Source: Bacteroidota bacterium
GTDB taxonomy: Bacteria > Bacteroidota > Bacteroidia > Chitinophagales > Chitinophagaceae
Reading direction: 5' to 3'
Length of the DNA: 64,000 nt
Assembly (NCBI GenBank): GCA_013289175.1
Contig: JABDAN010000003.1
Span: 45,057-109,056, forward strand
Shown here: positions 1 to 8,783 of the stretch, in pieces
How the letters are laid out: each line of letters starts with the position of its first letter
Numbering within the stretch: position 1 is the first letter of the stretch
The notes under the pieces: generated by a model
The model's database searches: none
What the model saw: the letters and a program-made list of their open reading frames with translations, nothing else
Told to the model about the DNA's origin: nothing
Made by a program: the position numbers and the translations under genes

Positions 1-906
1 CTCAACGACAGCATACACCAGTTCCCGGGCGACGCCTCCCTTTATTTACAGCGGGCCGTTCGCCTGACACAAGAAAATTCCCACGAACTGGCAACCATGG
101 ATTTTCAGAAATCCTGGTCTCTTCAACCCGGATTGGACAACGGTCTTCCCTTTGCAGCCAATCTCGCCATCCTGGACAAACAGGCCGAAAGACTCAGTCT
201 ACTTGAATCCATGAACCGACTTTTTCCAAACAATCCACAGGTCGGCAGGTTGCTGGCAGACGCCTATACCAATTCCGGAAAGCCGGCCCGAGCCCTCGCC
301 CTTTACAAAGACATCCTGGCAAAGGATTCCCTGGATCCGGAAACCCTCTATGAAAAAGCACTATTGCTGGAACAGTTGAAGGATACTGCCGGGGCGATCG
401 AAGCACTTCGGAAAGCCTATGCTTACCAGGGTGTGGATACCTATGGGCTGGAACTGGCCCATTTGTATGCAGAGCAAAAAAATCCAAGATCCCTTGAACT
501 GTGCGACTATATTTTAAAAAAGGATTCAGCCGGATTGCTCATAGATCCCCTTTTTATCAAAGGCATCTACTATGCCAACGTAAAACAAAATCTGAAAGCC
601 ATTGCCCAATTTGATTCCTGCATTCTAAGGGACTGGAAAACAACAGATGCCTACCTGGAAAAGGGAAGGGTTTATTTTCATATGCAAAACATGAAAGCCG
701 CTATGGGAACTTTTAACATGGCTATCACCGTTACCAATACGGATCCCGATGCGTATTACTGGCTGGGCCGATGTTATGAGAACCAGCACCAAAAAACAGA
801 AGCGATCAACAATTACCGCAAAGCGATTTCCCTGGATAAGGACTTTGTAGAAGCCAGACAACGGGTTGAAAACCTTGAGCATGGATTTGCTCATCCTTCG
901 CACTAA
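1..906 (+). CDS. TPR-repeat protein, 5' end outside window
   Basis: The reading frame is open from the first base of the window, so the gene starts upstream; 301 residues are visible. The sequence is built of helical tetratricopeptide repeats, for example around residues 75-100 (LYKDILAKDSLDPETLYEKA), 190-225 and 235-285 (YYWLGRCYENQHQKTEAINN). TPR proteins are protein-interaction scaffolds; in Bacteroidota many are envelope lipoproteins, but the signal sequence, if any, is not in view. The protein ends with a short polar tail. The rpe gene follows 41 bases downstream and has its own promoter, whose -33 element lies inside the last codons of this gene. The partner and process cannot be deduced. 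Confidence 0.8.
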   Translation, partial: LNDSIHQFPGDASLYLQRAVRLTQENSHELATMDFQKSWSLQPGLDNGLPFAANLAILDKQAERLSLLESMNRLFPNNPQVGRLLADAYTNSGKPARALALYKDILAKDSLDPETLYEKALLLEQLKDTAGAIEALRKAYAYQGVDTYGLELAHLYAEQKNPRSLELCDYILKKDSAGLLIDPLFIKGIYYANVKQNLKAIAQFDSCILRDWKTTDAYLEKGRVYFHMQNMKAAMGTFNMAITVTNTDPDAYYWLGRCYENQHQKTEAINNYRKAISLDKDFVEARQRVENLEHGFAHPSH

Positions 907-917
907 CCCTACATTTG
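886..917 (+). promoter_or_regulatory. Bacteroidota promoter for rpe operon
   Basis: TTTG at 886-889 and TACATTTG at 910-917 are separated by 20 bases, an exact match to the Bacteroidota -33/-7 consensus. Transcription would start near base 922, about 25 bases before the rpe ATG. The -33 element overlaps the end of the upstream TPR gene. Confidence 0.7.
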
Positions 918-947
918 TTTATTCAGATTTGAATTAAAAATAACCCC

Positions 948-1598
948 ATGCCCCTGATTGCACCCTCCCTTCTTGCCGCTGATTTTTTACACCTGGAAGC
1001 GGTTTGCAAAATGGTCGATGAAAGCGATGCAGATTGGTTTCACCTGGATGTGATGGATGGACGGTTTGTTCCCAATATCAGCTTCGGCATACCCATCATT
1101 GAGCATATCCGCAAAGAATCAAAAAAGATATTTGATGTTCACCTGATGATTGAAGAGCCCGAAAAGCTCACACCGGCATTCAAAAAAGCTGGTGCAGATA
1201 TCCTGATCGTTCATTTGGAAACCTGCCGCAATCTGCACAGTAATATTCAACAGATCCGCGCCCTGGGTATGAAGCCTGCTGTCGCCATCAATCCACATAC
1301 ACCCGTTGATTCCCTCAAAGATATTCTGGCTGACTTATACCATGTACTCGTCATGAGCGTTAATCCAGGTTTTGGGGGACAGTCCTTTATACCCCATTCG
1401 CTGGAGAAAGTGCGTGAAATGAAAAAAATGATTCAGAAAACCGGAAAAGACATCCTCATCGAAGTGGATGGGGGTATCACACTGGAAAACGCCCCCGCTT
1501 TGGTGGAAGCAGGGGCCGACATTTTAGTGGCAGGCAGCAGTATTTTTCAGTCCAAGGATCCAAAAGAAACCATCCGGCTCATGAAGCGGATCGCATGA
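948..1598 (+). CDS. rpe: Ribulose-phosphate 3-epimerase
   Basis: Interconverts D-ribulose 5-phosphate and D-xylulose 5-phosphate in the cytosolic pentose phosphate pathway. The 216-residue length is normal for the family. Visible motifs are the N-terminal IAPSLLAADF, the metal and catalytic segment FHLDVMDGRFVPN with His32, Asp34 and Asp37, DVHLMI near residue 65, SVNPGFGGQ near 140, and IEVDGGI near 173 carrying the second catalytic Asp. The start ATG follows a consensus promoter with a short leader. The stop overlaps the start of the TonB-dependent receptor gene by four bases (ATGA), so the two are probably translationally coupled, although they have no evident biochemical link. Confidence 0.97.
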   Translation: MPLIAPSLLAADFLHLEAVCKMVDESDADWFHLDVMDGRFVPNISFGIPIIEHIRKESKKIFDVHLMIEEPEKLTPAFKKAGADILIVHLETCRNLHSNIQQIRALGMKPAVAINPHTPVDSLKDILADLYHVLVMSVNPGFGGQSFIPHSLEKVREMKKMIQKTGKDILIEVDGGITLENAPALVEAGADILVAGSSIFQSKDPKETIRLMKRIA

Positions 1599-4072
1599 GG
1601 AGCCCTATTCTCATATTTATATTCCTTTTCCATTTCCTGAACGGGAATGCCCAGAAATCAGGTGCCTTGGTATCCGGAAAGGTGCTGGATGAAAATGAGA
1701 AACCGCTTGCTGGGGTTTCCATCATCATGCTGGGGAAAGAAACCGGAATGGTGACGTCCGATTCAGGCACTTTTCGGATGCACGTACCGGCTGACAAAGC
1801 CTTTGCCCTCGTTTTTTCCTTTACGGGATATAAAAACCTCCAGCAGAATTTCATATTAAATGACAAAGAGGAAGAGCGCGTGGTGATCCGTTTGGAAAGG
1901 GCGACCGTAAACCTGCAAAATGTAACGGTCACCGATGACCGAAACAGGAAGGAGGCCGGGCTTATTACAATCAATCCGAAAGATGCCATCAACATACCAA
2001 CCCCCATTGGAGGTATTGAGAGCATGATCAAAGTTTATGTTGGTTCCAACAACGAATTGACTTCTCAATATTCCGTTCGCGGAGGAAACTATGATGAAAA
2101 CCTCATCTACATCAATGACTACGAAGTATTCAGACCTTATCTGGTAAGTAATGCACAACAAGAAGGTTTGAGTTTTATCAATCCGGAAATGACCCGCAAT
2201 GTAAACTTTTATACAGGTGGATTTCAAGCCAAATATGGCGACAAAATTTCTTCCGTTTTGGATATTCAATATAAAAAACCTTCGGAGTTCGGGGGGTCCG
2301 CTTATATTAGTCTGCTCGAGCAGGGAATAGAACTGGAGGGTGCATCTAAAAACAGTAAATTCAGCTATATCGTAGGTGCACGCAACAGGAATTTTACCAA
2401 CCTGCTGAGCGCACAGGAAACCAAGGGAGACTACACCCCCTCCTCCACCGATGTGCAAGGCTTGTTCACCTACCAGCTGGATCCAAAAAATTCCCTGGAA
2501 CTTTTCACGGTTTATTCCCAAACTTCCTTCAACCTGATCCCGCTTTCTGCCCAACTGAGCACAGCCGTTTTCTCGCCTTATTTTACAGCCAACCTCGGTC
2601 TGGACATTTTTTTTAACGGACAGGAAAAAGACAAATACAAAACCGGGCTTATCGGACTGACCTGGAATCGACAGGTCAATAAAAACTTAAAACTGAAATG
2701 GATGGTTTCCAGTTTCAGTGATATTGAAAGCCAGAACTACGACATTACCGGAGACTATTTATTCGGGGAAAGAGATTTTGATAAAAGCAGTCCGGATTTT
2801 GGCCAGATCACTACACCCCTGGGGATCGGAAGCAATCAGAACTTTGCCCGCGACAACCTCAATATTCATCTCTATAGCCTGGCCCACAAAGGTTACTTCA
2901 CCAAAGAGAACCATTTCCTGCAATGGGGTCTGAGTGCCGACCTGCAAACCATCAAAGATCAGCTGCATGAATGGGCATATGAAGATTCAGTCGGTTATTC
3001 CCTGCCTTTTCAACCAGGTACCCTGACGCTGCCTTATGTGGTAAACGGCAATCACAATCTGCAAATAGGCCGTTTCACCGGATTCCTACAGGACAATATC
3101 AATTTCAAAAACATTCCCGGGTTCACCATGCAGGCCGGAGCCCGTTTGAATTATAATACTTTCACTCAGCAGTTGTTGTTTTCTCCCCGCCTGGGCGTTT
3201 CCTGGAAACCTAAAAACTCGAGCCAGGATATCATCTATAAGGCTGCCATCGGAATTTATGATCAGCCTCCGTTTTACCGGGAGCTGCGCGCACCCGACGG
3301 GACGATCAACCCGGATGTAAAAGCCCAACAGAGTTTTCAAGCAACCGCTGGATTCGACATCAATTTCCATAAGGACAACAAACCTTTCCGATTGTCGGTG
3401 GAAGCCTACTACAAGGACCTCTGGAACGTAAACCCATACAATATCAACAATGTAAGCATTCAGTATGATGCCAATAACAATGCACGGGCATATGCCGTCG
3501 GCGTGGAAGGAAGGTTGTTCGCAAACCTGGTAAAAGATGCCGAAAGCTGGGTAAGTATTGGTTTGATGCAAACAAAAGAAAAAATCGGCGGGGCGAGCTA
3601 CTATGATTATACGCTAGATTCCTTAAACAAACCCCTGGACAGTACTCTGGTACAACAGGGCTGGATCCGCAGACCGACCGACAGGTTATTTACCCTCGGT
3701 ATGTTTATCCAGGACTACTTGTCTACCAACAAAAACTTCCGGGTTTATCTGAATCTCATTTATGGATCCAACCTTCCTTACAGCGTGCCGGGAAGTGTTA
3801 AATACCGGGACGCCCTGATCATAGAGCCTTATATCCGGGCGGATGTCGGATTCAGTGCTTTGCTCATGGACAGCGATAAATCCAACCGGAGAAGTCATAG
3901 TCCCTTCCGTAAACTGGAGAATATCTGGGCCACACTGGAAATCTTTAATATCATTGACCGGGAGAATACCATTTCTTATTTATTTGTAAAGGACTTTTCC
4001 AATACGGTCTATGCCATGCCCCAAAGACTGACGCCCCGCATCATCAATCTGAAGCTGGTTACCCGATTTTAA
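1595..4072 (+). CDS. TonB-dependent receptor with carboxypeptidase-like N-terminal domain
   Basis: Outer-membrane transporter of the SusC/CirA type, 825 residues. A signal peptide (about residues 1-19, ending NAQ) is followed by a carboxypeptidase regulatory-like beta-sandwich (about 27-105, starting VSGKVLDENEKPLAGVSI), a plug domain (about 125-230, with YSVRGGNYDENLIYIND) and a beta-barrel that ends in Phe, as expected for BAM-dependent insertion. There is no SusD partner next to it, so it is more likely a general or metal/cofactor receptor than part of a polysaccharide utilisation locus. The substrate is not readable from sequence. It overlaps rpe by four bases and is followed by two tiny genes and a strong terminator, which probably form one transcript. 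Confidence 0.9.
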   Translation: MRSPILIFIFLFHFLNGNAQKSGALVSGKVLDENEKPLAGVSIIMLGKETGMVTSDSGTFRMHVPADKAFALVFSFTGYKNLQQNFILNDKEEERVVIRLERATVNLQNVTVTDDRNRKEAGLITINPKDAINIPTPIGGIESMIKVYVGSNNELTSQYSVRGGNYDENLIYINDYEVFRPYLVSNAQQEGLSFINPEMTRNVNFYTGGFQAKYGDKISSVLDIQYKKPSEFGGSAYISLLEQGIELEGASKNSKFSYIVGARNRNFTNLLSAQETKGDYTPSSTDVQGLFTYQLDPKNSLELFTVYSQTSFNLIPLSAQLSTAVFSPYFTANLGLDIFFNGQEKDKYKTGLIGLTWNRQVNKNLKLKWMVSSFSDIESQNYDITGDYLFGERDFDKSSPDFGQITTPLGIGSNQNFARDNLNIHLYSLAHKGYFTKENHFLQWGLSADLQTIKDQLHEWAYEDSVGYSLPFQPGTLTLPYVVNGNHNLQIGRFTGFLQDNINFKNIPGFTMQAGARLNYNTFTQQLLFSPRLGVSWKPKNSSQDIIYKAAIGIYDQPPFYRELRAPDGTINPDVKAQQSFQATAGFDINFHKDNKPFRLSVEAYYKDLWNVNPYNINNVSIQYDANNNARAYAVGVEGRLFANLVKDAESWVSIGLMQTKEKIGGASYYDYTLDSLNKPLDSTLVQQGWIRRPTDRLFTLGMFIQDYLSTNKNFRVYLNLIYGSNLPYSVPGSVKYRDALIIEPYIRADVGFSALLMDSDKSNRRSHSPFRKLENIWATLEIFNIIDRENTISYLFVKDFSNTVYAMPQRLTPRIINLKLVTRF

Positions 4073-4203
4073 GAAAGCTTCCAAAAACGGCCTTCCTCTT
4101 CCCAATCCGGGAGAATTCCAGTCCCAAGTGTTCTCGTAATCAATTGATCATAAACATGTTACAATCTGGCAGGCAAATCGATATATACCTACCAAACAAT
4201 CTT

Positions 4204-4356
4204 ATGAAAACGATCCAAGACCTGATTGAAACCCTGAAAGACCTTATCTCTGAAGCGACACAAAGTCGTTCGGATTATGAGAATATGCGGTTAATTCCGA
4301 TCCCTGTTCAAAACCAGGACAGGAAGATGCCCATGAACAATTCAAACAATCATTAA
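4204..4356 (+). CDS. Small hypothetical protein
   Basis: A 50-residue reading frame starting at ATG with MKTIQDLIETLKDLI. In-frame upstream starts exist (ATG at 4156, TTG at 4144), but their added residues look non-coding. The first half is predicted to be an amphipathic helix and the tail is Asn/Met-rich. It ends six bases before the Shine-Dalgarno stretch of the next small gene and lies 131 bases after the receptor gene. I do not recognise a family. It could be real because it is tightly spaced to the next gene, or it could be chance. Confidence 0.35.
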   Translation: MKTIQDLIETLKDLISEATQSRSDYENMRLIPIPVQNQDRKMPMNNSNNH

Positions 4357-4362
4357 AGGAGG
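4355..4362 (+). promoter_or_regulatory. Strong Shine-Dalgarno site
   Basis: AAAGGAGG ends six bases before the GTG at 4369. Such a perfect anti-16S match is unusual in Bacteroidota, whose genes mostly lack Shine-Dalgarno sites. It is the main reason for choosing the GTG over the ATG at 4390 as the start of the following gene. Confidence 0.6.
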
Positions 4363-4368
4363 CGCCCG

Positions 4369-4647
4369 GTGATCCAACAATCCATTGTCATGGAAATCTC
4401 AACCTACCCCCAGAAATTCTCCGACGATATAACCGTGGAGATCAGTGCCGATACAGAAGACCATTGCATTATCGTGGTGGCCAATCATCTCGGATATATC
4501 CTGCGGATGATGGGCGTGAATGTAGGCCTCGGAAGAACCGAAATTCACATACACAATGTTCATGCGCTGGAATCTGGCACCTATCAGCTCAGCGTAAAAA
4601 ATAAAAATTCAAACGTTTTATATAGTTCAATGCTTACAAAGTCATAA
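4369..4647 (+). CDS. Small stand-alone T9SS sorting-domain-like protein
   Basis: A 92-residue protein without a signal peptide or membrane segment. From about residue 12 it follows the pattern of the type A C-terminal sorting domain of the type IX secretion system: a YPQKFSDDITVEI segment (family YPNPF.d.l.v), a central strand VVANHLGYIL, and SGTYQLSVKNK leading to a short basic end MLTKS (family L..G.Y.l.v....... klvk). In normal cargo this domain is the C-terminal end of a large secreted protein; here it stands alone. GTG is chosen as the start because of the Shine-Dalgarno site. The family assignment is by pattern only. It lies between the TonB-dependent receptor and a terminator. Confidence 0.55.
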   Translation: MIQQSIVMEISTYPQKFSDDITVEISADTEDHCIIVVANHLGYILRMMGVNVGLGRTEIHIHNVHALESGTYQLSVKNKNSNVLYSSMLTKS

Positions 4648-4690
4648 CACCGTTACCAGGTTTTATTACTGTACTACGATAGGATTTCAA

Positions 4691-4721
4691 AAAGAGGCTT
4701 TTCCAAGCCTCTTTTCTTTTT
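4691..4721 (+). terminator. Rho-independent terminator after receptor operon
   Basis: A 10-bp stem AAAGAGGCTT/AAGCCTCTTT with loop TTCC is followed by a T-rich tract (TTTTCTTTTT). It ends the rpe/receptor/small-gene transcript ahead of pdxJ. Confidence 0.85.
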
Positions 4722-4785
4722 ACGGCACCCTGCCGGCGTTCGATATCGAGATTTTTCAATCGCCCCTGTTAGTTTGCGTCATCAT

Positions 4786-4819
4786 TTTGAATTTGCCTTG
4801 TGCTTATAAATTAACTTTG
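4786..4819 (+). promoter_or_regulatory. Probable pdxJ promoter
   Basis: A consensus -7 element TAACTTTG lies at 4812-4819, only four bases before the pdxJ ATG. Two TTTG candidates for the -33 element occur, at 4786-4789 (22-base spacer) and 4792-4795 (16-base spacer); neither spacing is ideal. With the usual distance of about five bases, transcription would start at or next to the A of the ATG, implying a leaderless mRNA. Confidence 0.5.
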
Positions 4820-4823
4820 CCAG

Positions 4824-5552
4824 ATGACCAGGCTTTCGGTTAACATCAATAAATTCGCCACCCTTCGCAACAGCCGGGGCGGAAACATTCCGGATGTCAT
4901 CAAGGCGGCAGTGGACGCCCAGCGGTTTGGTGCAGACGGCGTCACCGTACACCCGAGACCTGACGAACGGCATATCCGTTACCAGGATGTGTATGACATT
5001 AAGAAAATTATCCAAACGGAATTCAATATTGAGGGGAACTGTCAGGAACAAAAGTTCATTGACCTGGTACTGGCAGTAAAACCGGACCAGGTAACACTGG
5101 TGCCGGATGCGCTGGATCAAATCACTTCCAATCACGGTTGGGACACACTGCGTCATGCAGACTATTTGAAAAAAATTATTCCTGTTTTCAAGAAGGCCGG
5201 GATTCGTGTATCGATTTTTGTAGATCCTTCCATCGCAATGATACGGGGTGCAGCAGAAACCGGAACCGATCGCATCGAGCTTTATACGGAGTCCTATGCA
5301 GCAAATTTTCAGAGCCATCCGCAAGAAGCCATTGCTCCTTATATAAAGGCAGCGGCCAAAGCAAAAGAACTGGGACTGGGAGTCAATGCCGGTCATGACC
5401 TGAATCTGGAAAACCTAAAATTTTTTGCACAGCATATTCCCGGGTTGGATGAAGTATCCATCGGGCATGCCCTGATCAGCGATGCTTTGTACCTGGGATA
5501 TGAAAATGCCGTGCAATTGTACAAACGCCAGCTAGAAATGGGAGACCGGTAA
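4824..5552 (+). CDS. pdxJ: Pyridoxine 5'-phosphate synthase
   Basis: Condenses 1-deoxy-D-xylulose 5-phosphate with 3-amino-2-oxopropyl phosphate to make pyridoxine 5'-phosphate, the last ring-forming step of DXP-dependent vitamin B6 synthesis in the cytosol. The 242-residue length fits the family. Diagnostic segments are [17 protein letters not shown] at the N-terminus, [12 protein letters not shown] near residue 40, [11 protein letters not shown] near 193 and [13 protein letters not shown] near 217, which together carry the conserved His and phosphate-binding residues. It is monocistronic: a terminator precedes it and a convergent gene follows. Its product, after conversion to PLP, is the cofactor of TrpB and HisC encoded nearby, but no regulatory link is visible. 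Confidence 0.97.
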   Translation: MTRLSVNINKFATLRNSRGGNIPDVIKAAVDAQRFGADGVTVHPRPDERHIRYQDVYDIKKIIQTEFNIEGNCQEQKFIDLVLAVKPDQVTLVPDALDQITSNHGWDTLRHADYLKKIIPVFKKAGIRVSIFVDPSIAMIRGAAETGTDRIELYTESYAANFQSHPQEAIAPYIKAAAKAKELGLGVNAGHDLNLENLKFFAQHIPGLDEVSIGHALISDALYLGYENAVQLYKRQLEMGDR

Positions 5553-5594
5553 AATGGCCAGCGGGATGACGCTCGTCGTAGGAAGTCTAGGACC

Positions 5595-6692
5595 CTAGTT
5601 ACAGCCGAGTAGCGCACAAAGTTTGGAATCCAAATCCGAACCCCGCAGATTCTTACCAATGATCTTTCCGTTCGGGTCTACCAGGAAGTTTTGGGGTATT
5701 TGTGAAATTCGGTACTCCCTCGCTACCTCATTGTTCCAGAATTTCAAATCGCTGACCTGGGACCAGGCCAGTTTGTCGTCCTGTATCGCTTTGATCCAGG
5801 ATGCCCGATTCTGGTCAAGAGAAACGCCGAGCACGGTAAAATTTTTGGCCTTGAATTTCTCATAAGCTTCCAGCACATTGGGGTTTTCCATTCTGCAGGG
5901 CTTGCACCAACTGGCCCAAAAATCTACCAGCACATATTTTCCTTTGAAAGATGAAAGACTTACCGGCATTCCGGCGGTATCGTTCTGGGTAAAATCCATG
6001 GCTTCACTGCCAATGGCTCCTACTTTGCCGTTGTCGATCTGTTCCTGTAAATATTTTCCATACATACTTTGTTGGACTGTGGGCGAGAGGGATTGCAGGC
6101 GGCGTTCCAGCAAAAACACATCTTCCGATAGTTGGTTTACCACCACCAACAAAAATGGGCTTACATAGGACGACCGGTTTAACTGAATAAAACTATCCAC
6201 TTTCATCTGAATGGTCATGGCCTGGTTCTGATAGGCCATCATGATCGAATCTTTTTTTGCAGCCCCCTGGGGTGAATTGGCCAACTGGCTGAGTACATTC
6301 ATCTGACCAAACAAGGGATTGAATTCCTTTTCAAAACGTTGAAAATCCAGCTCGCTGGCAGATCCCGTTACCGCGATGCTCCCCAGATCGGACACGTCTC
6401 CATTTATCAAAACGTTTTCGTTGCCAATAAACAAGGTGGTTTTCTTTTGCGCCGATATAAAACTGATGACAAACAGGTTTGGCTCCAGTACATGACCGGT
6501 AAGGATAAATATTCCACCTTTTACGGTCGTCCGTGCCAGGGTATCGGTCGGTTTATTGGCGTCCGTCAGAACCACCGTGGACCGGTCGGCTACTCCCCGG
6601 ATATGTCCCTCAATGCGAAACCCTGCGGGTTTCGTTTGCTGGGCCTGGAGACTGCCAATGATGAATACAAGAAATATGGAGTATTTTTTCAT
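5595..6692 (-). CDS. TlpA/ResA-like thioredoxin-fold protein with N-terminal DUF4369-like domain
   Basis: Predicted periplasmic thiol-disulfide oxidoreductase of 365 residues. Residues 1-17 are a signal peptide (MKKYSIFLVFIIGSLQA). About 22-110 resemble the DUF4369 beta-sandwich common in Bacteroidota TlpA proteins. About 228-365 form a thioredoxin fold with the redox motif WCKPC (Cys263, Cys266) and a cis-Pro segment QIPQNFLVD. Substrates could be apocytochromes c or other envelope thiols. Its ATG overlaps the hisIE stop by four bases, so it is the last gene of the his/trp run and probably translationally coupled to hisIE. It has no known role in histidine synthesis. A cytochrome c gene lies in the same run, which may or may not be meaningful. 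Confidence 0.85.
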   Translation of the reverse strand: MKKYSIFLVFIIGSLQAQQTKPAGFRIEGHIRGVADRSTVVLTDANKPTDTLARTTVKGGIFILTGHVLEPNLFVISFISAQKKTTLFIGNENVLINGDVSDLGSIAVTGSASELDFQRFEKEFNPLFGQMNVLSQLANSPQGAAKKDSIMMAYQNQAMTIQMKVDSFIQLNRSSYVSPFLLVVVNQLSEDVFLLERRLQSLSPTVQQSMYGKYLQEQIDNGKVGAIGSEAMDFTQNDTAGMPVSLSSFKGKYVLVDFWASWCKPCRMENPNVLEAYEKFKAKNFTVLGVSLDQNRASWIKAIQDDKLAWSQVSDLKFWNNEVAREYRISQIPQNFLVDPNGKIIGKNLRGSDLDSKLCALLGCN

Positions 6693-7294
6693 GCCTTTTT
6701 TTTATCATGTCGTTCCTGAAGAACGCTGGTAACCTCTTTTAAATTATGTCCTTTTGCCTCTAATAATATGAGAAAATGAAAGAGCAGATCGGCCGCTTCA
6801 TTCAAAAACAAACCATCATCGCCGTCTTTTGACTCAATTACCAACTCAACGGCTTCCTCCCCTACTTTCTGAGCGATTTTATTGATTCCTTTCTTAAACA
6901 AACCGGAAACATAAGAGTTCTCTGACGGTTGATTTTTTCTTTCATAAATGATTTTTTCAAGTTCTTGCAGAAAATCGTCCGTTTCATTGGTTTCGTTCCA
7001 GCAGGTATCTGCTCCCGTATGACAAACCGGCCCCTGCGGCTCAGCTTTGATCAGCAGGGTGTCCTGGTCACAATCCAGTTTGATGTCTTTTAGAATCAGG
7101 AAATGACCACTTTCTTCACCCTTGGTCCACAATCTTTTTTTTGACCGGCTGTAAAAACAAACCTTCCCCTGGTTGCGGGTTTTGTCGAGTGCCTCCTGGT
7201 TCATGAATCCGAGCATGAGTACTTTATGGGTACTATCATCCTGCACGATGGCCGGTACCAGCCCGTCACCGTATTTTGAAAAATTAACTTCCAT
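6689..7294 (-). CDS. hisIE: Bifunctional phosphoribosyl-AMP cyclohydrolase / phosphoribosyl-ATP pyrophosphatase
   Basis: Performs steps 2 and 3 of histidine synthesis: the C-terminal HisE domain cleaves pyrophosphate from phosphoribosyl-ATP, and the N-terminal HisI domain opens the adenine ring. The 201-residue length is normal for the fusion. HisI (about 1-115) shows the metal-binding Asp cluster KLDCDQD (Asp74, Asp76, Asp78) and CHTGADTCW (Cys91, Cys98). HisE (about 118-200) shows INKIAQKVGEEAVEL with its acidic Mg-binding residues and NEAADLLFHFLIL. It starts nine bases after hisF and overlaps the following thioredoxin gene by four bases. Confidence 0.97.
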   Translation of the reverse strand: MEVNFSKYGDGLVPAIVQDDSTHKVLMLGFMNQEALDKTRNQGKVCFYSRSKKRLWTKGEESGHFLILKDIKLDCDQDTLLIKAEPQGPVCHTGADTCWNETNETDDFLQELEKIIYERKNQPSENSYVSGLFKKGINKIAQKVGEEAVELVIESKDGDDGLFLNEAADLLFHFLILLEAKGHNLKEVTSVLQERHDKKKA

Positions 7295-7303
7295 GTGTCA
7301 AAA

Positions 7304-8062
7304 TTATATTCTAATATCTATGCCCTCACTGTTGAGATACCGTTTTAAATCCGGAATGGAAATTTCCCGAAAATGAAAGATACTGGCTGCCAGGGCTGCA
7401 TCCGCTTTCCCCTCCTTAAATATTTCAGAAAAATGAGACATCTTTCCACCGCCTCCCGAAGCGATGACCGGAACCCGGAGATTTTCAGCGAGCAAGCGGG
7501 TTAACTCCAAAGCAAAACCTGCTTTGGTTCCGTCATGATCCATGGAGGTCAATAAAATTTCTCCGGCTCCCATATCCACGCCCCTTTTTGCCCAGTCCAA
7601 ACACTGGGTTTGGGTCGCAACCCGTCCCCCATTCAAATAAACATAGTCTTGATTGTCCGGCCCTTTTTTTACATCGATGGCCAGCACCACACACTGGCTG
7701 CCAAATGCCCTTGCCAATTCTGAGATGAGTGCTGGTTTTTTAAATGCAGCGGTATTAACGGAAATTTTATCGGCTCCGTTATTCAACAACAAGCTCACAT
7801 CATCAATCGAAGAAATTCCACCTCCTACAGTAAAGGGAATATTGATATGGTGGGCAATGCGGCGCGCCAGGTCACTCAGTGTTTTTCTTTTCTCATGTGT
7901 AGCAGTAATATCCAGAAAAACGAGTTCATCTGCACCTTCCGACGCATATCGCATACCCAGTTCCACGGGATCACCTGCATCGCGCAGGTCAACAAAATTG
8001 GTGCCCTTTACCGTTCTTCCATCCCGGATATCCAGACAGGGTATGATTCGTTTAGTTAACAT
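7304..8062 (-). CDS. hisF: Imidazole glycerol phosphate synthase subunit HisF
   Basis: Cyclase subunit of IGP synthase; it uses ammonia channelled from HisH to convert PRFAR into imidazole glycerol phosphate and AICAR. The 252-residue TIM barrel has the catalytic pair Asp11 (PCLDIRDG) and Asp130 (LAIDVKK), the phosphate loops TVGGGISS (about 78-85) and ASGGGGKM (about 202-209). It overlaps the end of hisA by 11 bases and lies nine bases ahead of hisIE, so it is part of one tightly packed transcript. It shares the half-barrel repeat ancestry of HisA, its neighbour. Confidence 0.98.
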   Translation of the reverse strand: MLTKRIIPCLDIRDGRTVKGTNFVDLRDAGDPVELGMRYASEGADELVFLDITATHEKRKTLSDLARRIAHHINIPFTVGGGISSIDDVSLLLNNGADKISVNTAAFKKPALISELARAFGSQCVVLAIDVKKGPDNQDYVYLNGGRVATQTQCLDWAKRGVDMGAGEILLTSMDHDGTKAGFALELTRLLAENLRVPVIASGGGGKMSHFSEIFKEGKADAALAASIFHFREISIPDLKRYLNSEGIDIRI

Positions 8063-8774
8063 GGGCGAGTTCCTTGAGTGTGATCAATCCCTCATAAATT
8101 GCTTTGCCGACTATAACCCCCCGGCATCCTGCTTCCTCCAACTCGAAAATGTCTTGCAAGGAACGGACTCCTCCACTGGCAATAAAGTGTAGGTCACTGA
8201 AACGTTTCAGGATCTTCTTATAAAGCGTGAAGGAGGGACCTTTCATCGCCCCATCCAGGTGGATATCGGTACAAAAGATTTGTTTGACGCCCGCTGTTTT
8301 GAAATTTTCTATAAAATCAAAAACGGAAATTTCCGTGTCGACCGTCCATCCTGTAATGGAAATTTTCTCATCCCGGACATCCGCCCCCAAAATGAATTTA
8401 TCTGCCTGGTATTGAATCAGCCATTTTTTCAGCAGGGCCTCATCCTTAACCGCCAGGCTTCCCAGCGTTGCAAAACGTGCGCCTGAATCAAAAACAATTT
8501 GCAGATCTTTTGCAGACCCGATTCCGCCTCCAAAATCAACGATAAGGTTGGTCTTCCCAGCAACCTGTTCAAGCACATTCCAATTTTTAACCCGTCCTTC
8601 CCGGGCACCATCCAGGTCTACCAGATGAAGCCTTTTCAATCCAGCATCTTCGAACTGCTGCGCTACTTCCAGTGGATGTTCGTTATAGATTTTCTGGCTC
8701 GAATAATCGCCCTGGGTCAATCGCACGCATTTCCCATGCAGAATATCAATGGCAGGAATAATTTCTATGGACAT
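8052..8774 (-). CDS. hisA: ProFAR isomerase HisA
   Basis: Isomerises ProFAR to PRFAR (step 4 of histidine synthesis). The 240-residue TIM barrel shows the catalytic Asp10 ([14 protein letters not shown]) and Asp132 (ILGADVRD), plus phosphate-binding loops DFGGGIGS (about 80-87) and ASGGVRS (about 196-202). It lies between hisH (nine-base gap) and hisF (11-base overlap). Because a complete trpF is present separately, this protein need not be a dual HisA/TrpF (PriA) enzyme. Confidence 0.98.
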   Translation of the reverse strand: MSIEIIPAIDILHGKCVRLTQGDYSSQKIYNEHPLEVAQQFEDAGLKRLHLVDLDGAREGRVKNWNVLEQVAGKTNLIVDFGGGIGSAKDLQIVFDSGARFATLGSLAVKDEALLKKWLIQYQADKFILGADVRDEKISITGWTVDTEISVFDFIENFKTAGVKQIFCTDIHLDGAMKGPSFTLYKKILKRFSDLHFIASGGVRSLQDIFELEEAGCRGVIVGKAIYEGLITLKELAHVN

Positions 8775-8783
8775 GAGATGATA

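Noticed and set aside
5553..5599. Small palindromes between pdxJ and the thioredoxin gene (GACG-CT-CGTC, CTAGG-AC-CCTAG) as a bidirectional terminator
   Set aside because: Stems are only four or five base pairs and no T or A tract follows.
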